From: Rhynchosporium graminicola
Lineage: Eukaryota; Ascomycota; Leotiomycetes; Helotiales; Ploettnerulaceae
Assembly: GCA_900074885.1 (NCBI GenBank)
Contig: FJUW01000033.1
Span: 124,001 to 188,000 of the forward strand
Direction: 5' to 3'
Length of the DNA stretch: 64,000 nt
Below the pieces are notes generated by a model that saw only the letters and a program-made list of their open reading frames with translations, had not been told where the DNA came from and made no database searches. A program made the translations under genes and the position numbers. Shown here piece by piece: positions 22,129 through 34,061 of this stretch (within the stretch, counting starts at the first letter, position 1; the number at the start of each line of letters is the position of its first letter).

Positions 22129-24385
22129 TCAACTTCCTTTCGTCTTTTCCTGCAACGAACATTTCTTCTGGATGCTTCTTGCGGTGTTGTCGAATCTATT
22201 GGCTACTGCTTTCATAAGGGCTACGAATACGCTCACAATCCACAGCATGGCACTCATTAACCCGAAGACGATGAATGGAATGATGCTGTACGCTGTGATG
22301 CCTACATCTAGATTAGGGAGAACCTTTCGATATTGATTCAACAATGACTTACAGACCCAACCGCCACTATTGTTGACAATATCGTAGAGCTCTGTCCTCA
22401 TGATTTCCTTGGCTCCGTCCCATTTCCAAGGTCCGACGAGCCGAAATTTAGTGTTAAAGTTCGAGCCAAACGCCCATGTAAAAGTTGTCTTGTAACCGTG
22501 GTGAAGGACTTCTCTGAAAGCCGGTGCGGAGCCCATGTCAAGCGCCAATTGATATGCATACGACTCATGGTCTACTCCGAATTGCTCGTACTCGCGTCGA
22601 CCCGGCTTGACATGCAGTTTGTAGTCGATATCCCTGGGCAAAGCTGTTCCCAAGCGGCCCAGAATGGAAAGCACCCATAGCTGAGCTTGGAGTTCAGACA
22701 CTTCGAAGAAAGAATCAGTCTTGGAGCACTTGCATCGAGATACTGGATCGACCGTCCTCTTCATGTATGTTTCCAGATCATGAGTTTGGATAGGAAGGAA
22801 TGAGAACTGCAACTCACGCGGAGGAATGGCGCCTAGCGCAGGCCGAACGAATCCAATAAATCCAACACTATCGTCTCCTGATTTCCAGATGCCGCGCCGG
22901 TCAGCTTGGTAGGGGGTCCCATAGCTCTCTTCCAGATACGGGAACGTCGGCAAATATCCGGTAGCAAAGACGACAATATCTGGTTTGCACACCAAATTTC
23001 TCATTGTGTTAGCCTCGGGACGGCCATTTTTCAAGAAAGTAACAATTCCATCCGGAGATATAAATTCTGGCCAGGGTGCGAGGTCAATAGTCCTGTCACC
23101 AGTCTCTGGTATTGGGACATTGATCAATGCAGCGCGGATGCGACCGAAAAATCCTGGTTTTCGGTATGGTTTTGATATGTACGGCATTGCTTTCCCGGAC
23201 TTGCAAAAGAATACTGCGAGGACGTCAGCTGTGGAAGCTGAAAATGGCAAGGGGTATTACTAGATGATACATGGTACCGTTCTTTGGATATCCCACCTAT
23301 CCATTGATCCTGTCCATGCATTGTACCTGATATGAGCTGCGTCATTCGTTTTACGAAAAGATCGTAGTACTCCCATATCAGCATGGATTTCTGCAGAATC
23401 GGATGGACGTAAGCAGTGTCGAACAGGCTCATAACATATGTATCGACCGGCGGGTTTCGTTGGCCGGCCGGCGATTTGTTAATGAATCCGAAAATAATTG
23501 GGACAGGAACCACCTAAAGTATCAGCCTCGACCTACCGGAGAGTAAATGTCTTACCTTTGGCGCATAGAAGAATCCGTCGCGATGGCAGAGTGTGACAGA
23601 CGTGGTGGGAGAGGTCACCGCTAAGTGCGACACGTCCATAGCAGTTTCTCCAACACCAAGAACCATAACACTTTTCCCTGCCCCAAACTCTTTCCGACTT
23701 TTGAATTGGGAAGAATGAAGCACTTTGGGGATGTTCTCAATACCCTTGATAATGGGTATATATGGCTCAACATGAAGTCCGGAACAAATGGCCACAGCAT
23801 CGCAGTGCCATTCTTCGCAACCCCCTTCTGCTGTGTATGCAATCAAGTGACCACCATCCCGCCTTCGGGTGATATTATTTACGGCACTCGATAGACCTAA
23901 ATTGCGGGTCAGAAGTCTTGAGACGCTGATGGGTGTTGCGCAATGTTCAAGGAGCACGGACAAGAGCTACGAAACATAGGATTTGCATGCGCTAAAGTGT
24001 ATGAAACAGTTCTCAGAAATCTCGACTTACGGATATGAGGCCAAAGGCAGAAAAATGTCGCGTAAGCTTCAAGGTATGAACAGTATCTTTCGGTAGATAG
24101 GAAGTCTGGGTCATCAGGAGTACAGCGAAAATCGGAAAACGTGGTAAGATATTTTGACGAGACAAGCTTATTATCAATTAGAAACAACGATCTATATCGG
24201 AGTTTTGCCTGGGGTTATACTTCAGAGTCTTCATAGACGCGATACTTGAATGTTCCTGCGATTGAGTCTCTAGACTCAAATAACCGAACTTCAATTGGTT
24301 CAATGTCATGAAACTTGTGAGCTGTGATCAAATATTTAAGTGTCACCAATCCACTTGGACCTCCACCGATAACGCCGACTCGCAT
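22129..24385 (-). CDS. Flavin-containing monooxygenase (FMO family), 605 aa
   Basis: Seven exons: complement(22129-22307, 22353-22700, 22818-23213, 23261-23513, 23556-23896, 24031-24166, 24221-24385). The total of 1818 nt closes in frame. The start is the ATG at 24385, the first in frame. The FAD-binding motif GGGPSG is at residues 7-12. A second Rossmann motif GVGETA for NADPH lies at 181-186. HSSQF follows the first domain at about 161-165, and the FMO/N-hydroxylase mark FATGY is at 381-385. A C-terminal hydrophobic helix (about 555-580) suggests membrane anchoring, as in microsomal FMOs. It adds one oxygen atom to a nucleophilic N or S, or acts as a Baeyer-Villiger enzyme; the substrate is unknown. 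The intron at 22701-22817 is 117 nt, a multiple of three and without stops, so its retention would add 39 residues. Removing it restores the family pattern GAIPPLSELQAQLW. Confidence 0.9.
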
Positions 24386-26943
24386 TTTGTCGTAAACGTT
24401 CTCCGGCACGAATGTGAGAGGTTTGAAGACCTAAAAACAAGAGAGACGCTTAGAGAATTAAAAATCAATATCTTCAGCCATTCCGCACGGGGAATCGATA
24501 GCTTGTACGACAGACGACCAGCAATTACGTTGCCGCCTTTCCAGCCATTGAAGCGCAACTTCGGCAAGAAGAATTGGTTACAAGGAATGTCAGCCACAGG
24601 AGGTCCCTATTCTGAGAACACCCTTCTCCTGTGAAGGCGAGCCTTACTGCCTTTCATTGGGTAGACGTACGTTAACTCTACAGTGGTGGAACCCCAGACC
24701 TGCAAGCCACTTCCTTGGGAGTCGTCAGTCGCGCATCAAGATGAATAATGCACAGAATCGTTACGCACGTACTTTCGCAGGATATGATCATTGGCTGGTG
24801 AGGAGATCGAGAATGCAGGAGGAGGAGGCTTACCGAATTCATCTATCAGCACTAGCTTGTTGGAGCACCCGTATCATACGAATCACATTCATTTCTGCGC
24901 AAGCGAAGGCATGTCACGATGGCACAACAGGCACAGACGAGGGGAAAGTGCTGATTGGCACGTATTCCTGCCTCTGATGATGATGAAGAGCTTCAAAAGC
25001 AATCGGGTTTCTATTCGGTGACAAGTCGTAACCTTGAGATCCTTAGGCACGTCTTCGAAAACCGCAGCTCTATCGACCTTTGTGAAAATCCACACGCGTA
25101 AGACTTACATATAAATATTATCAACCTTTAGGTCTATTAGAATGAGAGAATTGAAACTGGAATATCGAAAATGAGGTGCCCCATGGAAAGTCTTCAAGTT
25201 CCTTCATTGCTTCTGTTTTTAGAAAAGTTAGCTTGAAGTCGACGAATATGGCACTAGCCTTCATGTCTGGTGAGATAACGTGTAGTGTTTCTCAAAGTAT
25301 ATTAGTGGGAGAAGGTGCTAAAAAAAATTGCTTCTAGCTATAGAAGAATGCTGAAGGGATGGGTGCATTGGCCAGCCGGAAATTCAATGGCATTAAAGAC
25401 ACAGTAGATGCTCTATACTTGTCACCATCTGATGGGGTGCGGAACGTGTGAGGTGTGATGACTTCCCATTTGACGCGTTGTTGACGCGTTATTAACCGCA
25501 CTACTCTTGCCGCCTTTTAAAGTGATATCGCTTGAAGACTCGAGAAATGACGAAGCAGCTCCTCATTAAAACGTTTATCATTGTCAGAAAATTCGAGAGT
25601 CTGTAAATAAATGAGATACGACAGTAGATACATAAAGACACATTTTCATGACTCAAATGATACTATCGCGTAATGATCGAAAGTCATGTCACCAGAAAGA
25701 CGCAATACCCAAAGGAAATCCTAATTAAGTTAGGATAGCATGTTCGTAAATAAATGTAAAAGCTGCTTCGAATCACAGATCGGATATTTCGAACTTGATG
25801 CCTTGATATTATCTAAATTTCAATAATTGCGGCTGTTATTATCAAGGTCGTAGAAGCTCACTTTTGAGAAGTATATCTGCAAAAAGACTAGTCTCGCTTC
25901 GCTTATTTATTTTCGTTAACAGCTCGATCAAAGCCCAAAGAACTTTTCGTGAAGGGCACTAATTTATAATCAAGGAAGATTGAAAAAGAATGCAAAAAAG
26001 ATGAAATGTAGCTGCTTAATACGCCCGCTTCCTATTCCTAGTGTGCGAGCCTCCCCGCTCGTAGCACCGCGCTGCTGCAGATATTCGAAGTTTAGTTCTT
26101 CGGCCGTTAAAACGCACCAGGTTTTCCACACAGAATCGACCTTCGGGATCGGGCATTGTCTACACATATAAGGCGTCAAGTCTGTGAGATGCCTTTATTA
26201 TTCTAAGGGGATTGGACCCTTAGAATGTCAGACGAAACCAGCAGTTTGGGCGTCCCCGCCCTACTGGCCATAATCACTCGCTATTTCGTTGACGATTTGA
26301 ACGTCATATAGATCACAGATTTCGCTATGCAATTGCCAGAAACTCCTTATTTGAGTATTTGAAGGACGTTAAAAATTGTGGAGAAGGGGTCGGCTAAGCG
26401 AGGGCGATGTGTATTCCCCAGCTCTCTTATGTAGTGTTTCAAAGGATGCTGCATTGGCTTGAACGGTGTGACTGTATCCTACAAATCACTAGAATACCGA
26501 CTTTGTAAATACGCCTTGGGCTATGAGCGCGCTTTCCTTGTTTTTGCAAGGCTTTTTCTTTGTTTACATCCTGAATTTTCAACATAATCGCAACTTTAAG
26601 CTAGGAGATGGGCTGAAGAGGGGTATTGAACGTATGTATATTGATGATCTATTCGAATGATTGCTAAATCTACGTTCAGGACACAAGTTTCGATGCGATC
26701 CACCCTCGATAATCTACGACGGGGCCGCCAACGCACGATACGCCAATCAGCCTCTAATTATCTCATCCATCTACATCATCACGCCTTCTAAGAGCTGGTT
26801 TGCAGGGCACAAGTCAGCTTCTGACACCGGAAAATGTAATGCCGATTACTGAGTCTGAACTATCACCACGTGGAATCCCAACTTCCAGGAGCTTCTTTGA
26901 TCGTCACAACGCTGCCAGTCATACGTTCCTTGCCGAATCAGAT
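24386..26943. other. 2.6-kb interval without a supportable gene
   Basis: It separates the start of the monooxygenase gene from the 3' end of the lactate dehydrogenase gene. Composition falls towards AT-rich in 25300-26000. Only short frames occur and none shows a domain. A tandem pair of TGACGCGTT (25471 and 25482, 11-bp spacing) is the only regular pattern seen. Confidence 0.5.
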
Positions 26944-28415
26944 CTACAACCTGCTCCGTATAATCTTCCGCGCCCAAGGATGCTCTTCTTCACGGTAAAC
27001 ATAGGAGTCGATATCTGCGGTATTCAATAGACCCGGGTGGGCCTGATCGAGACTCGTGATGCCGACGAGCTGCATCGCTATCTCAAGCTCTTCGCGAAGT
27101 ACTAGATATGGTCAGCATTATCCGACACCGATGGTTCATCATACGCACTACTAAAAGCCTTCCTTGCACCTTCCTCGCCATACTGTAACGAATACAGGAA
27201 CGGACGCCCAATCAGCACGCCACTGGCTCCTAAACAAATCGCCTTTAGGATATCACTTCCTCTTCGGACCCCTCCATCGATAAATACCTCCATCTTCTCC
27301 AGAATTTCAGGGCATGTGGCTTGAATTTCCAGGAGTACAAGGATAGAAGGCATAGCCGTGTCCAACGCTCGACCTCCATGATTCGAAATATAAATACCAG
27401 CACATCCATACTCATACGCCTTCCTCGCATCGGCCGCGCATTGGACACCCTTCAAGAACACCGGAGCTCCACTTCGCTCTTTAATCCACGATATATAGCT
27501 CCAATCTATATTGGTATCCATCGGGTTGCCCGCCGCCGGTGGCGGGGCAAGTTCAGCTTGTTGATTCCCGCCATGAGTTAAGGATCGTCTGGGAGGAGAT
27601 TCTCGTTTACTGATTACAGGAAGATCGACAGTGAATAGAATAGCTTGCGGCTTGTATTTTCCAACTTCTTTCAGCAGTCGCTCGGTCACGGCACGATCCG
27701 AGTAGAAGTATAGCTGGAAGTAGAATGGATGACCAGAAGGCATAGCTTCCATGATTTCTGCGAATGAAAACGAGCCGAGAGTCTGCACAATTGGTGCCAC
27801 GCCATTCGCCACAGCTGCTCTTGTAGTTGCGAGCTCACCGTCTGGATGTGATAGCTTGAGTGATGATGTCGGCGCTATGAAGAAAGGAAGATCGTATTTT
27901 TGTCCCAGTATCTGAACGCTGGTGTCGACGGTAGCTATAGCTCTCAAGATCCTGGAACGAAACATGATCCGTTTGTACCAATCCGCATTAGCTTTGTTAG
28001 TTATGCCATCTTCAGTTGCTCCAAAGATATAGCCCCAGGCTCTCGAGGACAAATGCGCCTCAGCAACAGATTCGAATTGCGTAATGTTGACAATGGAGTT
28101 CAAGTCAGGTCTTGTTGGGCTCGCCCCGTCCAATTTCTGTATAGTCTTTGGGGTTGGTTTTAGAACCGTTCCCTCCTCGACTTCTCCTATCCGCTTGGTG
28201 GGTCCGAGAAAGTCGGAAACAACTCTTGGACCGTGAATGTTATTGTACTCTTCGCTTCCATCCAGTCCGTATTGTTCTCGAATTATATCTCCTCCACCAG
28301 GATGTTTGGAAGCAAACCCAGAAACATCCCAAACAACACCATTGAGGACTATCCAAGCGTTGTCATCTGTTTTGTGCTCATTGACCTCGGCACCCGATAT
28401 CTTCGCCACCTTCAT
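26944..28415 (-). CDS. L-lactate dehydrogenase (flavocytochrome b2-like), 474 aa
   Basis: Two exons: complement(26944-27101, 27149-28415). The 47-nt intron is GT-AG and the 1425 nt close in frame. The start is the first in-frame ATG at 28415. The N-terminus is a cytochrome b5-type heme domain (1-85) with HPGG; the two probable heme ligands His38 and His61 are 23 residues apart, as in yeast flavocytochrome b2. An FMN-binding alpha-hydroxy-acid dehydrogenase barrel follows (about 110-470), with FFIAPTSSLKLSHPDGE, the catalytic His346 in SNHGGRALD, and FIDGGVRRGSDILKAICLGA for FMN phosphate binding. It probably oxidises L-lactate or a related 2-hydroxy acid and passes electrons to cytochrome c. 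No mitochondrial presequence is visible ahead of the b5 domain, so location is uncertain. It is the last intact gene before the repeat block, whose edge is about 300 bp upstream. Confidence 0.92.
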
Positions 28416-28674
28416 CTTGAATGTCGATAAAGGGATATTCTGAGGATACAAGCAGATATTTCGGATTCTTTTTGATTAGCAATGAAGAAGGAAGCATTGG
28501 CTGTCCATAAATAAGTGAAGGTTGTCGATGTCTCCGACCTGACCCACCCTAGACGCCACTATGGCGTGCTTTAACGACCAGAGGTCTCATCTGGAGAAAT
28601 CACGGGAGTTACCCATAATATAAGCTTTTCCGTCCACAAGTTGTCATATAAAATCACGAGGCTACTAGCCGGTT
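28416..28674 (-). promoter_or_regulatory. Upstream region of the lactate dehydrogenase gene
   Basis: A short upstream region of normal composition lies between the ATG and the AT-rich block. No clear TATA or known site could be fixed. The transposon block therefore begins within normal promoter distance of this gene. Confidence 0.4.
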
Positions 28675-28712
28675 CCCCGACAGTTTCGCTCGGGACTCGC
28701 TTACTGTCGGGG
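28675..28712. repeat. Perfect 10-bp inverted repeat, CCCCGACAGT / ACTGTCGGGG
   Basis: The arms are at 28675-28684 and 28703-28712, with an 18-nt spacer that itself contains CTCGGGACTCG. It sits at the edge between gene DNA and RIPped DNA. It may be the end of a DNA transposon or a paired protein-binding site. The arm contains CTGTCGGGG, also the core of the 16-nt motif at 11910 and 14956. Confidence 0.6.
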
Positions 28713-28715
28713 TTA

Positions 28716-29464
28716 GTAAATGCCGTCGATATGCAAATGCTATTAATTTTAATACTTGAAAACGCGTTCTACTACCTAAATTAACTACTTTTAATATTAC
28801 TACTAATATTCAGTTTTTATTAATTCTACCTAAAATACTAGTATAATTTATTCTAAAGCTTAAAACTCTATATAATTAATTCCAGCTATAACTCTGTCTT
28901 CTTCTTAGTCACTTTCAGAGCTCTCCTCAAACTCTTATATAGGTAGTAACGACTCTATATACCGATCTTCTTCTTATAAAGCTTAACTTAGTATACAAAA
29001 TATCTTAACCTCTTTATCTAGGTCTCTATCAAGCTCTAATTCAAACTGTTTTTTAGAAACTATAAGCGTAAGGTAGCTTTCTTCAGAGGAGAGTACTACT
29101 TCAGTAAGTATAGGCTATTTATCTAGCTCTCTTTCTACTTGCCAGAGCTCTAAATCAGATAGTACTATCTCTCCTCTCTTTTGAATCTCCTTTAATTAAA
29201 GCTTTCTAGCTCTATTTCTCTTCCGAGCTAGAACTCCTGCTTACTTCAAAGTCGCCTTATATCTTCTAATTATATTAGAAAGTACTCGGCTAGCTCTCTT
29301 AAAGCCTTCCTTCCTATCAGCTTCGGCTTTAGCTTGAATTTAGAGTCGTAAGTCACTAATTATACCTGGAGAACCTCCATTTCCCTTGATAGATCGACGA
29401 GAGGTTTTCATTCTTTTAGCGCTATTTTGGAGCTTCTACTAAAGGATTACGTTATCTATAGAGG
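28716..29464 (-). mobile_element. AT-rich remnant, possibly the C-terminal end of a pogo/Fot-type transposase
   Basis: On the minus strand, about 29430 to 29090 reads as a basic protein stretch with stops at likely former Gln codons. It includes FKRASRVLSNIIRRYKAT and LARKRNRARKL followed by LKEIQKRGE. Basic, coiled ends of this kind are typical of fungal pogo-like DDE transposases. The inverted repeat at 28675-28712 would then be near the 3' terminus. The catalytic domain is missing because element A begins at 29465. The family call is tentative. Confidence 0.3.
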
Positions 29465-29731
29465 TATGACGACAGCTCACCTGAATGTCATATGAGAAGA
29501 AGGATAGATAATAGGGCCTAAGTTCATAGGTATCCTAGCAGAACTAGTATCCGACCCGGTATAGTATCGGACTAGACTAGTATATATATATAAGGTGCCT
29601 TATACTCTATCTCTTTTCTTCTTCTTTCCTTATCTTTTTGTTTTCTTCGTAGTAGACTATATAAGATCGCTCTTAGCTTTCCTACTTATTTATTCTTACT
29701 TATATATCGCTTTAAGTTTTATATTATTATA
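29465..29731 (+). repeat. 5' LTR of element A
   Basis: It starts TATGACGACAGCTCACC and ends TTATTATA. It aligns over its length with the LTRs at 39631, 49182 and 53937 and, inverted, with 35560-35827. A TATATATAAGG stretch near 29580 could be the LTR TATA box. Confidence 0.85.
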
Positions 29732-32700
29732 TTAAATAAAAAGATTAATATAACTAGAGATAGCTTATTATAATATTTTACTACTAAATTAGTTATTCGA
29801 TAACTACTTATATATAGCTAAGATACTAGAGATCTCTCGGATAACTATAAATTAGAGTTTAATTTAGCTTATTATAAATAGTATAATAGAGGAGGTCTTT
29901 ACTAACGCTCCTTTAATAAGTCTCTTAATATAAAGGAATTATAGATAGATTTTAAAGAAAGTATAATAAATACCCCGGAACTTTAACCTCTATATATTAC
30001 TACCGAAATAGCCCTAATATACTTCTTTTTAAGCTACTAGAATAGCTTCTAACTAATAAACTAGAGACTTCTCTAGTTCTAGGGGAACTCGACGCGATCT
30101 CTCCCGCTTTACCTCTAAACCTAATCTATTATATCTTTCCTTACTCTAAACGTCTCTTATACTAGAGAATATTAATACTTTATTAAGGAAGTACTAACTA
30201 AGAGAGAAAGGAAAATAAAAGCGAAATTCACTAGGAGTATAATCCCTAAGTACTCCTACTACTATAGATAACTCGAACTTAATCTATTCCCTCTTATAAC
30301 GATTAGCGGACTAGAAGGAGAAGAATAACTCTCTAGAAGATACTATAGATAGACTAATCTCTATATAAGATAAGTTCCTTATAAGGGTCTCTTACTTATC
30401 TTCGACTCTCTTATTAGAACTAATACTATAATCTCCGCGTATAGCGGAGTTTAATAAGCTAATAAACTCTATTCTAATACGTAATATCGAGAGAGAGGAT
30501 ACTATTCCTAATAAACTATCTCTCTTCCCTAGCGCCGAATCAGTAGAGTTACGCTCTAGGAAGTCTTATCTTACTAAGAAGATCCTACTCTTAGATAATA
30601 AGTCGGATCCTACTTTCCTCTAATAGAAAGTATCGATACGAGACCGGCTAGTTATAAACGCTAACTATTACTCTACGGACTTCTCCCGGCGCGTTCTTAT
30701 ATAGGGATTAGTTATTAGATTAGCTAAGGAGTATCTTACGCTTTAGTATCTTACTAACGAGTTTAAGACTAGTAAGGAGATAATCTCTTTACTAGAAGAG
30801 AACTTCTTTACCGGTTTAGAAGAAGATAACTATTATAACGCTTTCTACTACTTAGAAATATAATAACTTAGCTATATACGCGAGACTTTCGCCGAGTTTT
30901 ATAATCGATTTTAAAGTGCTATTATCTAAAGTAAAGTTAAAAAGAAGGAGTAGTTCTTCTATATATAAGATAAGATTATATTATCCTTACGCGCTTTAAC
31001 TCTTATTATTAAACTAACATAGAATAAGGATTACGCTTCTATAGTTAGATTCTTATTTTCTTTTAATACTAAATATTACTATAACTCAGAATATACTTAT
31101 CCTAAGAAAGCTATTACCCCGGTATAGTACTATAAGCTTACTATTACTACTACGACCTCTACTAGTTCTACTCCTTACTAGTCCCTAAGCTTAGCTCCTC
31201 GATGAACTACTTCTATATTATATATATATATATCTCTACTCTAGTATAATCTAGTACTCCCTCCGCGCTAAAACGCCTTACTACCTCGACCGGAGAACCC
31301 CTTAGGTATTATAGTTATAGATAGCTCGGTTATATTAAGCTAGATTACTCTAATCCGCCTAAGGTTTAATTAATCGATAAATTTCCGAAAGAGAATTAAG
31401 TAACTAAGGAAGTAGTAGAAGATATACCCTCCGAATCTGGACTAATACTAGAGGGAAATAATAAAGCTTAAGTAAAAACTCCTTCTTAGGTCTATATAAG
31501 TATAATCTCTCTAATCTGGACTTTAACTTCTTAATAGGAGGTAAGTAATTCATATACCCGATTATAGTTAGTATAAATAGACTAAGAGTTTCTATAAGTA
31601 GCTTAATCGATATTAGAGTAAATAGTTATCTATTTATTAATTATACTCTTACCGGACGACTATCAGGGGCCCTTAGTATTAAAATCGAGCTACTACCTTA
31701 TTCTATTCTAATATATAGATTCTAATAGTCTATTAGAACTTATATTACCTATTTTATATATTTATACTTTTCTATTAATAGTAAGTATATTTATAATTAC
31801 TCTTTTATTCTCCTCGATTTAGGATAATAAGATATAATTATTAGTATTAAATAGATATAACGATTTCAAGTTAAGCTAGATATACTATACTATAAGCTTC
31901 TATAGCAAGAACGCTATCTAGCTACCTTCTGATATAATAAGGAGATAATTATAACTCTACTACCTTATAAACCTAGTATTAATCGATCTTACTAAATCGA
32001 CGCTAACGCGCGGGACTTAGCTATAAACTAGCTAGACTAATAGTAATTATACTAAATAGTAGCGATATAGTATATTAATATATTATTCTTATTATTTAAC
32101 TTATTTCTACTTATCGCTAAGGAATCCGAACCTTTTCCCGCTCCGAATTTATCGAGAAAGATACTTGCGCTAAAACCCTACTATAAGTACTTCTCTTAAC
32201 CTCTAAGGATCTAGAAACCGGTTCTGATTTATTAAATTAATATTATAGCTTTTTACTTTAATATAAAATATAAAAGCTCTAAATTATTCTTTACTAGTAT
32301 CTATAAGATAAACTACTTTATATAAGACTATCTAAATAGCGATTCTCCTAAGGATCCTAATACTAAACGACTTATAGCTAAAAAGCTACTAGAATAGTAT
32401 TATACTCTTAAGGAAGCTTTTTCTAAGCGGGATTCTAATATTCTTCTGCTATATCACTTATATAATTATAAAATTATTCTAAAAGAACTATTACTTAATG
32501 TATATTCGCTTTTATATTAGTAATCTATAGATAAACTATAAGTAACTAAGAAGTATTTTATAGAGAACTTAGATAAGGGATTTATCGAATCTAGCTAAAG
32601 TCCCTTTATATTACTTATACTATTCGTTAAGAAAGCCGATAGAGGATTACGCTTCTATATTAATTATTATAAGCTTAATACGATTACTCGAAAGGATTCC

Positions 32701-32985
32701 TACTTAATACCTAGGATCGATAAGCTCTTAACTTATATATTTAAAGTAGTAATTTTTACTAAACTAGATATTTAAGTAGTATTTAACTATATCTATATAG
32801 ACCTCGAATCCGAGGAATATATTACTTTCCGAACTTGCTTCAGATCCTATAAATATAAAGTACTACTTTTTAAGCTTTATAATAGACCTAGTATATACTA
32901 GCGATATATAAATAATATACTACTAGATTACTTAGATAACTTCTATATAGCTTACTTAGATAATATTCTTATATACTTAGAAATA

Positions 32986-33302
32986 CTCTAAGAATATAAA
33001 GAATATATTAAATTAGTACTATAATACTTAATAGATACTAGACTTTAGGTAGATATTAAGAAAAGCGAATTCTATATTACTCGGACTAAATACCTTAGAT
33101 ATATTATTACTACTAACGGAATCGAGCTAGATCCTGAGAAAGTAATACTATTAGTAAATTAGAAGTACTCTGAAATAGTAATAGCTATAAAATCCTTCTT
33201 AGGATTCTATAAGTTCTATTATTAATTTATTCGGAATTTCGGCCTTATCGCTAAACCTCTCTTAGTACTTACTCGGCTTATAGTACTATAGAATTTCACT
33301 AA
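32986..33302. repeat. 317-bp segment repeated after the gap (34062-34378)
   Basis: The last 317 bases before the gap are identical to the first 317 after it. The repeat ends exactly at the gap on one side and starts exactly at it on the other, as expected for two contig ends that overlap but were not merged. Confidence 0.85.
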
Positions 33303-34061
33303 NNNNNNNNNNNNNNNNNNNNNNNNNNNNNNNNNNNNNNNNNNNNNNNNNNNNNNNNNNNNNNNNNNNNNNNNNNNNNNNNNNNNNNNNNNNNNNNNNN
33401 NNNNNNNNNNNNNNNNNNNNNNNNNNNNNNNNNNNNNNNNNNNNNNNNNNNNNNNNNNNNNNNNNNNNNNNNNNNNNNNNNNNNNNNNNNNNNNNNNNNN
33501 NNNNNNNNNNNNNNNNNNNNNNNNNNNNNNNNNNNNNNNNNNNNNNNNNNNNNNNNNNNNNNNNNNNNNNNNNNNNNNNNNNNNNNNNNNNNNNNNNNNN
33601 NNNNNNNNNNNNNNNNNNNNNNNNNNNNNNNNNNNNNNNNNNNNNNNNNNNNNNNNNNNNNNNNNNNNNNNNNNNNNNNNNNNNNNNNNNNNNNNNNNNN
33701 NNNNNNNNNNNNNNNNNNNNNNNNNNNNNNNNNNNNNNNNNNNNNNNNNNNNNNNNNNNNNNNNNNNNNNNNNNNNNNNNNNNNNNNNNNNNNNNNNNNN
33801 NNNNNNNNNNNNNNNNNNNNNNNNNNNNNNNNNNNNNNNNNNNNNNNNNNNNNNNNNNNNNNNNNNNNNNNNNNNNNNNNNNNNNNNNNNNNNNNNNNNN
33901 NNNNNNNNNNNNNNNNNNNNNNNNNNNNNNNNNNNNNNNNNNNNNNNNNNNNNNNNNNNNNNNNNNNNNNNNNNNNNNNNNNNNNNNNNNNNNNNNNNNN
34001 NNNNNNNNNNNNNNNNNNNNNNNNNNNNNNNNNNNNNNNNNNNNNNNNNNNNNNNNNNNNN
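33303..34061. other. Assembly gap of 759 N
   Basis: A run of N inside the RT region of element A. Because the flanks overlap, the true gap length is probably zero or negative. Confidence 0.95.

Noticed and set aside
25970..26179. Minus-strand reading with CVLTAEELNFEYLQQ that could be a gene fragment
   Set aside because: Too short, with no recognised domain and no adjoining exons.
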